Shown here one piece after another: positions 23,888-37,223 of a DNA stretch of 64,000 nt (positions within the stretch are counted from its first letter, which is position 1; every line of letters begins with the position of its first letter). The position numbers and the translations under genes were made by a program. Source of the DNA: Sipunculus nudus (lineage: Eukaryota > Annelida > Sipuncula > Golfingiida > Sipunculidae); contig CM049321.1 of assembly GCA_026874595.1 (NCBI GenBank), forward strand, positions 9,420,979 through 9,484,978, in the 5' to 3' direction. The notes below the pieces were generated by a model, which was not told the DNA's origin, did no database searches, and saw nothing but the letters and a program-made list of their open reading frames with translations.

Positions 23888-26800
23888 CACCAGGTCGGGG
23901 ATGCAACTCTGGTGACACAGTTTACTCTCTCCTTCTGCGTTCTCTCACTCCATCCTGAACGAAATTTTGTAGTCACAATGTTTATTATTAAGTCAAGGGT
24001 CCAATATTACCGTAACCCTATGGCCTGACTTCTGTTCGTGGTTTAGAGCGGTCCAGGAAAGCTAAGTGCTGGTCCAAGAATTGGGGTGTATATTGGTTGA
24101 CTCTGGAGGAGAGACTCAGGAACTCGTAGGAAATCTCAGGAACTGCACGGAGGAGCCCATCGAGGAACTACTAGGCCCTCTGAGAACTAACTCCCTGACT
24201 TCCTACTAGCTTGTATCATTTCTGTGAGTGTGGGAAATACCGGACCTTCACATAAAAGGTAATGTTATGGCAGTCTTCCACAAACTGCTACCTTCACCTC
24301 ATTATTAGAACTAGGGTGAGGGGTTTACTCTATAAATACAGTTTTCCATTATTTGCACACAATTAACTTATAATACACATCATCCAAAATTGTTTGATAG
24401 CTTAATAAATGTTTAATTGAAAGTATTTTCCTTCAGATAAAGCTAGAAGAGAAAATAAGCTTGGCGGCTGGAATTGATTAAGCTGACGATTTAATAACGT
24501 ATGCAGATATACTAGAAATAATAATATACAGTTTTGTATGGCAAATTGTTATTTAAAGTCTAATTTATGTATTAGATATAGTAATTGTGAAATGATATAA
24601 ATGTTTGTTACATCTTCAGCTTAGCAGTTTGGCTTAACCGAAATGTGTGTATGAGATAACATACTGATCTGGACTAACAAGTACGCAATTTTGATGTTGT
24701 TAGACAAGTTCGCCAATGATTGTGAGTTAACCATTTAGGTCTCGGGTCATTAATTAGGTCATGCATGTTTGCCCTAGTGGGCCGGGTGCCATGTTTACAC
24801 AAGACCTGCTTGGGCAATTGTCGCTGGTCAGGGACTGTGACTGAAACGTCTTTGATCTAGAGGTAATGCAACCTGAAACCGCACGTCCGGTGGGACGCTT
24901 GATGTTTGATTACCCCGAGTCCAAAACCGGTATCACGCGTCTCAAACGCTTATTCCTACGTTCCTGATATATATGTGTATGTGTGTTTGTGTGAGATATG
25001 TACAGGTACGACCGATTATACTATATGTGTGTATAAATTTATTTTCCTGAATATATATAAAAAAGTAATTATCAACAGATATTAATCCTACAAGCGTAAT
25101 TAACTTTTTAAACCTGCTGGATCACGGTACGTTTAAAATGTTCTTTTTTTCTGAAAGACAAATTAGTGCACTAAGTATAAAGAACAATGTATATTGTTGT
25201 ACACAAAGTATATGATAGCAATTATCAAGATTGTATGAAATCCAAAAAGCTGGCAGGGTTGAAGCACAGGAAATCAAGCCCATAGTTACCTATATATAGA
25301 CATCAGTGATTGATAAAAGAATATGGAGAGCATATGAGGAAGCAATGCTATTAAACAATCTACAACGGAACCGTCATCCGGTGTTTTATTGACTATAACA
25401 AATAACAGCTATATTAAAGATTCAACACAGCAGTAGCTGTCAACTTTACTTTCAACGGCTGGTTTGTGTAGGTTTCTCATGAACACGTCACATGTGAAAT
25501 GTTTTGGGTTGAGAACTGCAAGATCGTTTTTAATTTCTGAGGAACGGGGCTATCATGGTGTACTTTTCCAAATCCCAGTCTTTATAAAAGGCAGAAAAGA
25601 ACTGTCGGATATTCAGATACACTCTAATCTTTAAAGATTATTCAGAGTGGAATTAGTGGAGGCCCTCAACATCAGGTTCTTTATGGGGACAAGGAGGTTT
25701 TCCATTGAAACCTTAAGAATATATGCCTTTAAGAAAATTTGTTTGAACTTCGTTTAAAGAACCATAATTTTTTCTTCCGGAACCTCTAAGCCTTTAAGTC
25801 TGTAAAGAGCCGTTCCGAAAGGTGCCATATGGTAACTTCTTAAAGGTTGTTTAAATAACAAAACAAGAAATTTTTAAAAGAAAGGTAACTGTATCATACT
25901 ACTCGTTGTTCTTGTAATTACTATCATATGCTTCTGAAAAAAACAATTATGGTCATTCTTAAAAAAAAAAAAACACGAACCCACTTTTATAATTTACACC
26001 TTCATTCGTCCGAAGTATATGCAAAAACAACCCCCCCCCCCCTCTTTTTATGACTGTTTTTTTTTGTTTCCATATCAGCAACTGTCATATCAACGTTCAC
26101 TGAAGAAAAATGCTGAGCAATATATACACCAAATACATGCAACAAGCAATATATCAACTCAAATTTATTTATTCAAGCGAAGATATTCAGTTTTTTTATG
26201 AACATAACTGTCAACAAAGCGTATTCAGCTTTATAACACTGCATGGCTAGCAGTATAATGTGCTTTTGAAACAAACCATCAGTATATCTAAAGTGGGTTG
26301 TTTTTACGTTTGCAAAGATATTCGAATGTATCAGTTAACATAGGATGAATCAGTTATGTATAGGATGTATCAGCTGAGATCTTAATGTTTGGAAGGGTTT
26401 ATGCTTCCCATTTACAATGACCAGTATACTTTCCCTTATATCTGTAGTGGGTACATATAAGGGAATATGGAAAATAAAAAAAATCCAGATATGGGAATCA
26501 CAGGTCTCAAGCAGTAAACATAAAGGAGTCAAGCTCATCGGTTAATCTGCTAGGCTTGTACAAGTTGAAATTGCTTGATACATATCCTCAATTGGATGAA
26601 AACTAACAGACATTAGAAAACACCGACAATACCAAGTCAATTCATAATATAAAATTAATCAAAGCTACAATATATTTTCAACATATGACGGTTTGCTTTT
26701 CTTATCATTCGGCAGCATAAACATTGAGCGAATATTTCAGTTACATGACTAACCAGGCGACCCCGTAATAGCATTAAGAATGAATCGGCATTATCAGGGA
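23886..26800. other. Intergenic region 3' of the lectin gene
   Basis: No gene is recognised. It holds a C12 run at about 26031-26042 and a degenerate ~17-bp repeat of GTATCAG/GGATGAATCAG words near 26325-26380. An AATAAA on the minus strand near 26164-26169 is a distant candidate polyadenylation signal for the lectin gene. Confidence 0.4.
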
Positions 26801-26821
26801 GGGGGGGGGGGGGGGGGGGGG
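26801..26821 (+). repeat. Poly-G tract (G21)
   Basis: An uninterrupted run of 21 G about 80 bases beyond the lectin stop codon. On the lectin's own strand it reads C21, inside the probable 3' untranslated region. Confidence 0.95.
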
Positions 26822-26898
26822 CAAATGGAAACTAGCATTTTCTCAAACTTCACGATACCACTTTGTGTCATCATTCAATCCCGTCAAAATATTATCAC

Positions 26899-28636
26899 TT
26901 ACATTATATTAACAGGCCAGGACTTTTCGCAGATAGCTCGTATGTATATATTATTACAACTCGCGTCATTCCAACGCCACTGATATCTTCGCCACATACT
27001 TGCACAGTCTTCCTCTCCGTCGTCAATGTCGCGGTTATTTGGTTCAGAAGGGTACCAGTCACCATACATCATTCCACCATCCAAAGCTGCCCATCGCCAG
27101 TATCCTTCATCCAGTAAATCATTACCGCCGATCCACAGGCCCAGGTGTGACATGTTCTGTTTACCCAACTCTGAAGGAAACGAATTTGGCTTAATTATGT
27201 GGTTTACAGTCAATAACAAACATGGGAATATGAATGTCTTTGCATATACGAAAACATACAACCGTTAAAATTTTATATCTGTATAAGTAAACAGAGCAAT
27301 AAATTGTGGAAATTAGCATAATCTTTCCAACCTTTCTTACAACTAAGTAGTTTCTGCTATTCCAAACGACAGAAAGACATTCGAGTCCTGCAATTGAGTT
27401 TTTTTTTTCTGTATAAACATGTCACCCCATACAATAGTAACTATAATATGAGTGAAATTTAGAAAATAAATGTCTAATGTTAGAATGTGAATTAAAATGT
27501 ATATAAGACCAAAATTGACATAATGTTCATCCTTCCTTAAGTCATTTAGTAATAAAGATTATTCAATATGTCTATATTAACTTGAAGTATATCGATGCTC
27601 TGTCTAACCTGGCTTCTTTTTAATAATTTCTTTGAGATGTACATTTTCTTTCTCACTGTCGATGGTTACGAGAATCCCATTGGATCGCTTACAGTTTTTA
27701 TTTGCTGCGTACCAATCCATGCGTCTCGTCACAAATCTGTAGCAAGACGTAGGCACCCAGGGCTGGTCTGTGTCCTCAAACAGACTTATGTAACCCTGGG
27801 GACATGGAACTGTTTCACAAATGAAATTAAACTATTTACATAAGGTCGACTTGAAAAAAAAAGTTATTTCCCGGTTTACCCAGAATGTTTTAAAAAGAAT
27901 GCGGGAGTTTATTAAAGCATTATTAAATAGGGGTTTATTATGTGTTTAGTGGATCTGGAACGGGTTTAATAAAAAGAAAATGTGTTCAATACGCCTTTCT
28001 AGTTTATTGAAATAATGGAAATACTTTAAAACAGAGATAACTTTTTTCGTAAATATAATACAAATGTAAGTGACATCTACCAGTTTGTTCTTGCTTTAGT
28101 AATCAGTTTATGTAAAACTCTTAACCTGACTTACCAACGCGACAGGAAGGTGGAATTTTCAATTCTACATTTTGAGTAGAAGTTTGCAGGATGCATGTAC
28201 TGACCTCCTTCTTTATATCAATGCACGGAGGTTTCTTTGACCTGCTACATATTTCCAAACATTGCTTGTGTGTGATTCTCCCCTGGTGCACACGTTTAAG
28301 CTCAATAGAATTGTTTTTGTTTGAAATGAAAGCACTGCTCCCTGTCATAGTTACAATAGGTCCAAATTAATACAAGCGTCCTTCGTGTCAACATGAAACA
28401 TATGCAATCATCCATATATTTAATCGTTTGTCATAAATGACATGATATTATATCCGTTCAATGAATCAAAGAGACATTACGTTTTTACATTACCTCCATT
28501 TTTCTTATTGATCTGTTAATCCAGTTTTGTCAAAGCACGATCGGAGACAAGAATAGCAATAATAATTTTGCTAACTCGTTACTTCCTTTTACGTACCTTG
28601 GCAGAGAGAGAAGATGAAAAGTATGAATACCTTCAT
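26899..28636 (-). CDS. Secreted PAN/C-type lectin domain protein, four exons
   Basis: The exons on the minus strand are 28597-28636, 28135-28341, 27609-27809 and 26899-27170. Donors are GTACGT, GTAAGT and GTTAGA, acceptors end in AG, and every intron is phase 1. The joined frame is 239 residues. Residues 1-13 (MKVFILFIFSLCQ) form a signal peptide. Exon 2 is a small PAN/apple-like module with Cys41, 45, 53, 63 and 80. Exons 3-4 form a long-form C-type lectin domain (CPQGY start; Cys85, 105, 122, 205, 221, 230; LGLWIGG core). Its Ca2+/sugar site is intact: EPN at 192-194, which usually means mannose-type preference, and WND at 216-218. The product should be an extracellular glycan-binding protein, possibly in pathogen recognition or mucus. 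The TAA stop (26899-26901) overlaps a perfect donor, GTAAGT (26897-26902), so an alternative longer 3' end is possible; I found no convincing further exon. Confidence 0.9.
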
Positions 28637-28922
28637 CCTAGAAAATAAATCCTCCATATAACATATTCTGTTAATAGCGTCATATCGACCCTCTGGCATT
28701 ACGACCAGATCACTGGCCCCAGAGTGTCATTACATCTACGTCTGAGGAACGCATTAAAAGGCCTTCTGAAGATGCAAATACTTTCGTCATTTCTGACAAC
28801 GCTTCATTGCGTTCCGTTTTATCCCAGCACATTGGTAAACTCCTCGGCATGTTTGTTGAATTTATGACCGCATGAACAGAAGCATGGCTCGCACGGGTTA
28901 CAAGACGTAGGCAGCTTTCAGG

Positions 28923-30218
28923 CAGACCTGGGGTCAACTCAAAATTGTCAATTCCAATTCAATTCAAATTCAAGAATTTTTAGGAAGCTTCGATTCCAAT
29001 TCATTCAATTCAATGTGCTGCAGAAAAATATCAATTCCAGTTCAATTCAAATAATTTTTATTCAATTCAAATTCAATTCTCAATTCAAAAAGTGGCCATT
29101 ATTACCTGGTGTAATTAATTTATATGCAAATAATCTACTTGGGATGATAAAACAAAGTTCTCATGATTATGGGGGGGGGGGGAGGTACAGACAATGCCCC
29201 CGTAAACAAAAGCCCCCAAACCTTAATGATAAAAGAACAAAAGCCCTTCCCCGGGTGTGCATCATCATTTAAAATTTTTTTAAATACATGTTCGACTACA
29301 CTTAAATTTCTGTACAATTTATTCATCTTTCAAAATGTCCATGCTTAATTTACGATAAGCCATTATAGGGGCCTATCCACGTACCAGGAATGTTGAATTT
29401 CCTTGAAACAATGTATAAAATTTGAATTTGAGATAGTTAGTTCATGTACAAGGATGGTCTTGCTGGGCAACATTTAGTTTTAGTTGTACATCCCATAGGG
29501 AGGAGGGGGGGGGGGGCGCGCTTTTCATTGTTATATCTCCTAACAATAGCAAGGTCTACAAACTTGGTGCTTCCATGAGCACTCATGTGCCATATTATTT
29601 TACTGACTTTAGTCATCAAGGACCAGTTCTGGCCAGTAAAATGCCTAGATTACAGCTGTAATTCACTTAGATTTCATCTGGTCCAAACAGGCCAGTAGAG
29701 CAGCTCCAGACATACTGGGTTCTTAAACAAGCACATCCTAGAAAGTCACTGGACCAGAACAAATCAGCTCAGTATCATCTGATCACATGCTTTATGGCAC
29801 ACCGGGAAATGGGAAGTATATATAATGGAAAGTAATACATATTACAATTATTCTATTATCATTGCTACAACAGCTCCGTTTTATATCTATCAAAGTATTA
29901 TATTACTATTACCTTGAAAATCTGAAAAATTCTATTACCATATTTCATATTATTAACCCATCTCTGGTGTGCTATATTTGTTGATACAAACAATTCAGGA
30001 ACAGTGAATAAGAAGCAATTAAGCTTAGGGAAATATAAGATCTCGAACATTTGTTCATTAATTCAGATCAGTTCAATGGAGCCTGTAAACTTCAATTCCA
30101 ATTCAAATCCAATTCATTTAGTTTTCACTTTTTTCATTTCAATTCAATGCCAATTCATTTAATTTTTCCTTCAATACAAATTCAATTCCAAATCAATTCA
30201 GAATTGACCCCAGGTCTG
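28923..30218. mobile_element. hAT-like non-autonomous element, 1.3 kb
   Basis: The ends are inverted repeats beginning CAGACCTGGGGTCAA, 15 identical bases, then a further 10 with 7 matches. The flanks are CTTTCAGG (28915-28922) and CTTGCAGG (30219-30226), an 8-bp target duplication with one mismatch; 8-bp duplications and CAG-starting ends are typical of hAT elements. Just inside both ends are clusters of CAATTC/AATTCAA words (28945-29090 and 30085-30205) in inverted arrangement. The middle holds two G12 runs (29171-29182, 29505-29516) and no transposase. Confidence 0.8.
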
Positions 30219-30864
30219 CTTGCAGGCGATACAGGAAATGATTAGTGTCAATGGAGACGGTGTTTCAGTTTAAATTATGAGCTGACATGTATACTATTGT
30301 GCAAGTTCATCATTCTTTGCATAATATTAAGATTATGGGCCGTTTACCACAATATGAATGCAACCTGACGCAAGACCACTGCGATGCATTCCGCTATATT
30401 ACTAGTACCACGACTCGAGTAGGCTTACCAGCCCAATTATCCGATTGCCTACTGAGTCGGGTTGTCACGGCTATTCTGTTAATAACTCTAAACATTCCAC
30501 TTTTACGTAACAAATTTTTAGAAAATAAGATAACAGTAGTGTAAATGCTTTCTTGCCTAGCTGATGAAAACCTGCCTTTAACTACTGTTCAAGTACAAAC
30601 TACTGTGTCGATTAATCGGCAAAGTACCAAGTATCGTTACCTCGTCATTCCATCTGGGTTTCGTTGGCGAGCAAGTATTTGCAAATGTACAAGAATATAT
30701 TTCTCGCAAGCTATTTATAAGTATGGTACAGGTGGATTTTTATGCAAGATGAACCTAACCAAGAGCATGCGGATCGTGTTGATAAAATGAAAGTTGTCTT
30801 TTACATGTTGAAAGTCAGAATCGTGTATATATTTGTTATCTAAATCTCTGTATATCTGACCAGA

Positions 30865-30865
<1 letters not shown>
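30219..30865. other. Intergenic, no gene seen
   Basis: Short open frames (about 80 codons at 30287-30790) have no recognisable domain or splice context. Confidence 0.4.

Positions 30866-30920
<55 letters not shown>
30866..30920. repeat. (TA)n microsatellite
   Basis: About 55 bases of TA with one C interruption at 30880. Confidence 0.95.
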
Positions 30921-30923
<3 letters not shown>

Positions 30924-32429
30924 CCGTAGTCCGGTCCTTAACATTTTTCGAAGCGACCGCAGAATTGGAACAATAATAACTGTCTGTTGTTTCCATATGT
31001 AATCACCGCCAAATTGTGGCTTGGTCATTGGGCGGCAATTTGTTGTAAAGAGAACCGTTTTGTACATAGAAGTTCCTCAATTCTCATGATAACACAAGAA
31101 AATAACTTATATGTGGACATATACATGCCAAGAAAGCTTACCTGTACGTCTATAGTCAAGGAGGTCGAGGCAGCTGAGATAAATGTCATGTTACCTTAGC
31201 CTCTTCGATCAACTGTCACGTCTGTATTTTTTGCAGTATATTATTTTTAACTGCATTGACACATTAACGCCTAATGTAAACCAACTGTTCTGCTCAATCA
31301 TGAGAACAGCCTTGATGATTACCAGATGGATTCCATTATTACATCCCTCAATCGAATGACACCCAGAACTATTATATTTGTCTTATTATTATCGAGTTTT
31401 AAATAGGGCGCTACCTCCAAATCACATATCTATTATGTCTTAAAATTAACTTGACATGTAATCTTCTCACGGGAGTGTTTTCCTTTTACAGATAAATGAC
31501 ACGTGACAACCATCTTGTCTCTTCAACTGACAGCTGTTAATATGAGATTATCCATTCTAAATGTTCAAATATTGATATTTCGTTTGGAGAAACATACTTA
31601 AGATCCTTAATATGCCGGTGCATGTATTTAAAGCATGACCGCCTATGGTTATTGACAGGTAAGCAATCTTGTAAAACAAAGAGCCCTGCTCGGAATGTCA
31701 ATTCCTCTGACACAATAACTCATTTCTTGGTTATATTGCTCATCGTATCCCTATCAGTGCAACAATACATATATTATATTGACAAGTTTAAATTGTCACA
31801 GAAAATGTGTATTGACGTTGTTCCTTGTTTCTTATGTTAAACGAGTATAATGTTACGGGAATAAGTATCTAGTTTAATTATGAATTATGTTAAAATTGTT
31901 TTATTCAATGGTTATTTTAATATGTATGTATAAGTTGTAATATATCATGCTAATTTGCTGCCATGATTTAAGTTTCATCTATCCATTTAATTAATTTTAA
32001 AGCTTACGGTATCACACATGGCACGGTTAATTTATCGCAGACGTTTATAGTTTACTGTTAGTTCGTTTGGTATCACATGGACGGCGCCAATTAAAATGAC
32101 ACTCTAATTTTGAACGGTTGAACATGTCAACTGCACATTATGATATTGTGCGATTAATGTGTAGCTCCTTGGCACTTCATAATCATTTGACTAACTGCCG
32201 TCTAAGGATAAGCAGGTAAATCCCCCGGAACATCGGCCACTGTATGTCTCAATCAGGCGCTAGACACCAAGTTAATTAGCGATACACAAGGGTCTGAGCT
32301 GATTCCTGGGAGCAGACCATTGCGAAATAGGGAGGAAAATAGGTCTTTCTGAGTCTGAATACATTAAGTATTTCTTTATTATCACACACTGATAATATTG
32401 TTGCAGTGATCTCACGAATCTGAGCGATT
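30921..32429. other. Intergenic, no gene seen
   Basis: Unique-looking sequence. I recognise nothing on either strand. Confidence 0.4.
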
Positions 32430-33068
32430 GTACGTTAGATGTATTTTTTGCATAACAGTAATATTAAATCTCACCCTTTACTACTTAGTAAAGAAATTGG
32501 TATGACTGACCATGCAGATAGCTGCTCACTGCTGAACGCCAATCAATCTATTTTAAGTTCATTTAACTTTGTATTGTTTCAACGTCTATCATGCGTAATC
32601 CACCTTAAATGTATTATTTATAACGCATCTCATTCTTTCAGTATCTTTTGCATTTTTTTGAAACTATATCATCAAGTTAATGATTTTTAACTTATCAGGA
32701 ATGTATAAAATTGACTGAAGGTGTACGATCAGCGACAAAATTAAACTTTTCACAAATGTTATACGTCCCATCAGGCTAATACTGCGAAACTTCCAGGCCT
32801 TTATAGTCCACTTTATTCGATGTATACACTTAGTCCTATTTTCATCTATTGTGCTAGCACTGCCGTGGTTTTGAAATTTTACGTCGAGTATTTTCATTTT
32901 TGCACATGGTCCCAGCAAATCATTTTAAATTGTTCCCCGATTGAGATCGATTTCTTGATTTTCCAAACCACACCGTCTCGGATTTATCTTTATTCAACTT
33001 GTGACCGTTTTTCAATCGGTTTGACCAAACCTTCACTTGGTTTTGTACCCAAAACTGCAAATAACTGA
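32430..33068 (-). mobile_element. L1-like LINE fragment (end of RT and post-RT region)
   Basis: Minus-strand frames give, in order, LNKDKSETVWFGKSRN (about 33010-32960), KILDVKFQNHG (about 32900) and WKFRSISLMGRITFVKSLIL (about 32800-32740). These end with GGLRMIDVETIQS near 32610-32570 after frame shifts. This is the N-K-T / GRITVVKSL / GGL-M-D order found after the catalytic box in L1/Tx1-type ORF2 proteins, and the same clade as the element at 5090-8285. It is a truncated fossil. Confidence 0.75.
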
Positions 33069-33299
33069 GATTGGTTCGTACGCCTCGCATATTTGCATGT
33101 ATATTATTTAATGTGATATTTTAGTTTACTCCTTCTGTCTATAGATGTATATATTGATATACTTTCTTAACTCTCTTAATATGCTTTTATGATTTGAGTC
33201 CATATGTTCATGTTTATATTTTTAGTCATGGTATTATTTTATGCATTGTATTGATAGTTTAGTCATTGTATGTTTTATATGTACTGATACAGGGCACCA

Positions 33300-33375
33300 A
33301 GTAAGACCAGTTTAATTTAAACTGATTGGTTTTCCCTGTATAAACATAATGTAAATAAATAAAAATAAATAAATG
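33300..33375 (+). mobile_element. Possible LINE 3' tail with (AAAT)n
   Basis: TTGGTTTTCCCTGTATAAAC followed by TAAATAAATAAAAATAAATAAATG resembles the A-rich 3' end of a LINE on the plus strand. It is opposite in orientation to the adjacent RT fragment, so it would be a separate insertion. Evidence is limited to the tail. Confidence 0.3.
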
Positions 33376-35956
33376 TCCCATTCTTGTTTTCATATTATTA
33401 ACTCCGGCATGCTTGCCCGTCAACCAATCTCAGTGATTTTTATTGCACGAACAGGTATTTGTCCTCAGGGGTGCAGTGGCCCGCTTTAGCACTTTGATCA
33501 GCCCCTAGCTGCGCCCGCGGAAAATCCACGGCTCTATCTGATGCATATTTTTGTAATGAGCTAATAAGAACTAAACGAGGCATATTTCAATCCTAAGGTT
33601 TGTGCAGGAATTGTTGTCATGTGTTTCACTTATATGATATAAAGCTTAGAATTCTCAATTAACACCCTCCCTCAAAATAACAACATAGAAAGAAAATTAT
33701 TCCATTCCAGAAATCTCTATTCTATTCTCACAAAAACATTTTGGAAAGAGACGTGAGGCATATACAGGGTGTACGAATTTTTATGTGAGAAGTTTTTTTT
33801 TATTTACAACATAGGTCCGACAGCTTCATTGCTTGGGAAATATCGTAGATTTAATGATTGTATAAAGAGACATTCTACCGTGAAATTATATGAAAGATGC
33901 TTTGTATTATTTGAAGCTCAGGCGACATCGTGAAACACGATGTTTATTCAGTGTAGTCTGTTGAGGGTATAGTCTAAGGAATTTTAACAGACACATGCGT
34001 TATTTGTATACACATGCATATGTCGTTGAAGTCTCTTGTACGCGAAACGTATACCTGCCAATGTGAAAAAAGATAGGCGTATTTATTTGTTCTGCACTCG
34101 CCAGGTGAGCTCGTGTTATTGAAGCATGACAGTGTTCAAACATGAAAAGCATACACGTGAACACATGACTGATATTAAAGAAGATTCTGGTGGAGGTCGC
34201 CTTGACTACAGATTCTAGTTTTTTATTAATTAAAAGATGTACTGGTGATATTTTTTTCATGTTTCACCGTCCCTACAGACAACAGATCTTAACAAATGTA
34301 TGTGACTCGCCTTGCGACGCTCCATTCTTTGGAGCTATCTGTGAAAGCCCTAACCCGACCATGTAGTATATAAATGATTTTGAACTTAGATACATGCTGT
34401 GTAATCATGATAAAAAAATAAATTCTAGTGTCTACAATAGGCGTAACCATAGCAAAACTTATAATGGTAACAGGTTTAAGGGTATTTGGTTATTTTATTT
34501 ATAGATTAAACTTTGTTTGCACTTTTATCTGAACGAGTGGCTCCCGCTGGCTTTCAGATGCTTTTTCCTTGGTTTCATTTATTACGTCATTCTTCGGGGT
34601 AAGCAAGAACGTGGCAATAATGAGTATGTTCGTGATGAAATCAAATCAGCGCTCTCGTGTCGTTTTCTACACACGGCATTTAACGTTAATTTACGGATAC
34701 TACGTCGTCGTGGATATCAACACGTTCTCCAACGGAAAATGTAGTTTGCCATAGTAAACGTAGCTATACCCCATTCTCTCCATTTCTGTCCCGTTGTCGC
34801 TAGGTTCCCGAAACGGCACGGCTGCGGTCATTTAGATACATATTCGTCAGTGTCAATGCAAGTAGACGGTAGGCACATTCACGCACGTTTTCATATGGTA
34901 TCATACGGCAATAGACCGCGTTCTGGTTTAACACGGGAATTTGCCGTTGACCAGCTCCCAGTGTTTGACACCCACAAAAGCTCCACCTTAGATAACAATT
35001 AATGCATATCTTTTTATCAGAGCCACAAACTGTCTCGTTCATGAAAAGAACGTGGACCCCTCACACCATCCATGTACATTAGTATCCCCCTTACGGCAAA
35101 GATCGCATTCAACCAAATCAACCCAAGACCATAAATATCTTGGTAAACCTTCCGGTGAATGTGGTGAATGGGACCTACGCTTTAGAAACAGAAAGGGTAG
35201 TACGGAAATCCAAACCTTACGCCATTATTAACATTTTGTCGAGAGGCACGATGAAACCGACCGCAAAATTAAATTTGAGTGACGGGTTTTCATGAAATAT
35301 TATTGGTACAATATCCAGATATTTCAACTGTGGACAACGAGTTGAATTGCATAAACCACTATAGTGGACGCATTATCTGTCCCAATAATAAATGATGAAA
35401 ATAGCAAAAGCTACTATAGAAAAAGTGTAAATGCATCATAACTTAATCTATTATTGTTTTTATCCTGACCGTCTGTCTTCATAAATTCTATTGGGAATCC
35501 AATAATGCATATTTTTCTGCATAAATAGCATTACATTTCATTTAATAGTTATCGGGTAACATAAAGATTAAACGTCCAATCACATACCTTTTATGTTCCA
35601 AATATGATTATACTAATGAGTATCTTCACAGAGTACATGGGCCATTTGCAATCACTTTCTTCTATTTTTCCGTCCCCCTAACAACCATTTTTCATGTATT
35701 CGTTCGAGAACCTATTTATCTAATATGTACGGTCTGAAGAAGAAATAGCATTCAGATCAGATAATTATCAGATACATTAAAGGGAACGTGGTCTTCGCAT
35801 CGACGGTTTGATCGGATTGTGTTTTTGTCCCCCTGGTATTGGTTAAGATCACCGTTGGGGAGTGGCGGTGTCCACTGTGCCTGCAGAGCATTTGTCAAAA
35901 TTGTGCTTCCATGGGAGTATGTCAATGAGGCTTGTATCCATTCGGATGCAGATCTC
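33376..35956. other. Intergenic, no gene seen
   Basis: No domain-bearing frame, RNA gene or clear element was recognised. Confidence 0.4.
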
Positions 35957-35957
35957 A

Positions 35958-35994
<37 letters not shown>

Positions 35995-35996
35995 GT
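35957..35996 (+). repeat. (GT)n-(TA)n compound microsatellite
   Basis: About 13 GT units followed by about five TA units. Confidence 0.9.
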
Positions 35997-37030
35997 TATT
36001 AATTAATGTATGTTATTAATGCCAGTAAATGAATGTATACATAAAGGAAATATTATGGAAATTATTCATGTTAATTCTATGAAGCCCGCAGTGACACGCC
36101 TGTAGCAAACCTGCTCTGACTAGGTTAACTCTATTTTTTACCAGGATAGGGGACCCAAGCAATACAGTGCTGGTCACCTCACACGATGTATGTAATCAAC
36201 AGAATGATGTTTAAAGATGCTGCTTTATTTCATGATCGGTCAATGTGTATATTCTAACGTTAATTATGTACCGCTTTAGAATGGTTGGGGATATAGTCAA
36301 CAGATCCATTTGTCTGGTTGGGCCGTTAAGTTCGGCCGGTTTCCGTTCTCAAACAGATGTATCTTACTTGTCTGATGTCATGGTTGGGTTTTATTTATAC
36401 TTCGCCATATATCATAATTTACTCAAACTCACTTCTGAAAAAAATGGAAAGTTTTATGGGTCTCCTGACTTGACTAAGGCGTTAAATCTCACTTGAATGA
36501 TTATGTTATAATTTTCAACATTTATAACAATCGTATAATTTGACAGAGGATTTCTAAAAAAAAACTGTTGCTCATGCTGCTATATTGTAATTTTAATCCC
36601 TCCGTACCGCCAGGAAGATATGCGTTCATTACCGTTCGCGAGTGTTTTTGATTATTCTTAATATAACTAACGCAATCATGCAATCAAGTTTTCAGGGCAT
36701 TTCGGAATGAGCCAAGAAAAGAAGATGGATTTTAATGTTGATCTGGAACATGATCCGGATTCAGGGATCTCTTTAAGGAATGTTAACAAAAAGTCATGTA
36801 TACAAGAATTAACCTGGGATTATGAGCCTAATAAATAAATGCAAACATGGGTTAGGGACAGAATGAGGCCCCCGCCCACGTAGCGGAGACTTGCATTCCT
36901 TCGAATGCAGATTTCCAGTTGGCAGGAATGTCTACGGGCTCCTTACGCAACTAAGTTTTGGTCATGATTAAAGTTCCGATTCGGTCCATCAGGGGATTCT
37001 CCTGTAATGACTTATGTTCAAAGATGTGGG
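35997..37030. other. Intergenic, no gene seen
   Basis: Nothing recognised. The stretch is AT-rich, with unremarkable short frames. Confidence 0.4.
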
Positions 37031-37037
37031 AATAAAC

Positions 37038-37124
<87 letters not shown>

Positions 37125-37161
37125 TATATATAAACAGATATACAGAGATACAGGAATAAAC

Positions 37162-37221
<60 letters not shown>
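37031..37221. repeat. Triple (TA)n block with duplicated flanks
   Basis: Three long TA tracts (about 37041-37076, 37079-37117 and 37165-37221) lie in one 190-base block. The flank GAATAAACAGATATATA before the first tract is repeated before the third (near 37151), so the block seems to have grown by internal duplication. Confidence 0.85.
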
Positions 37222-37223
<2 letters not shown>

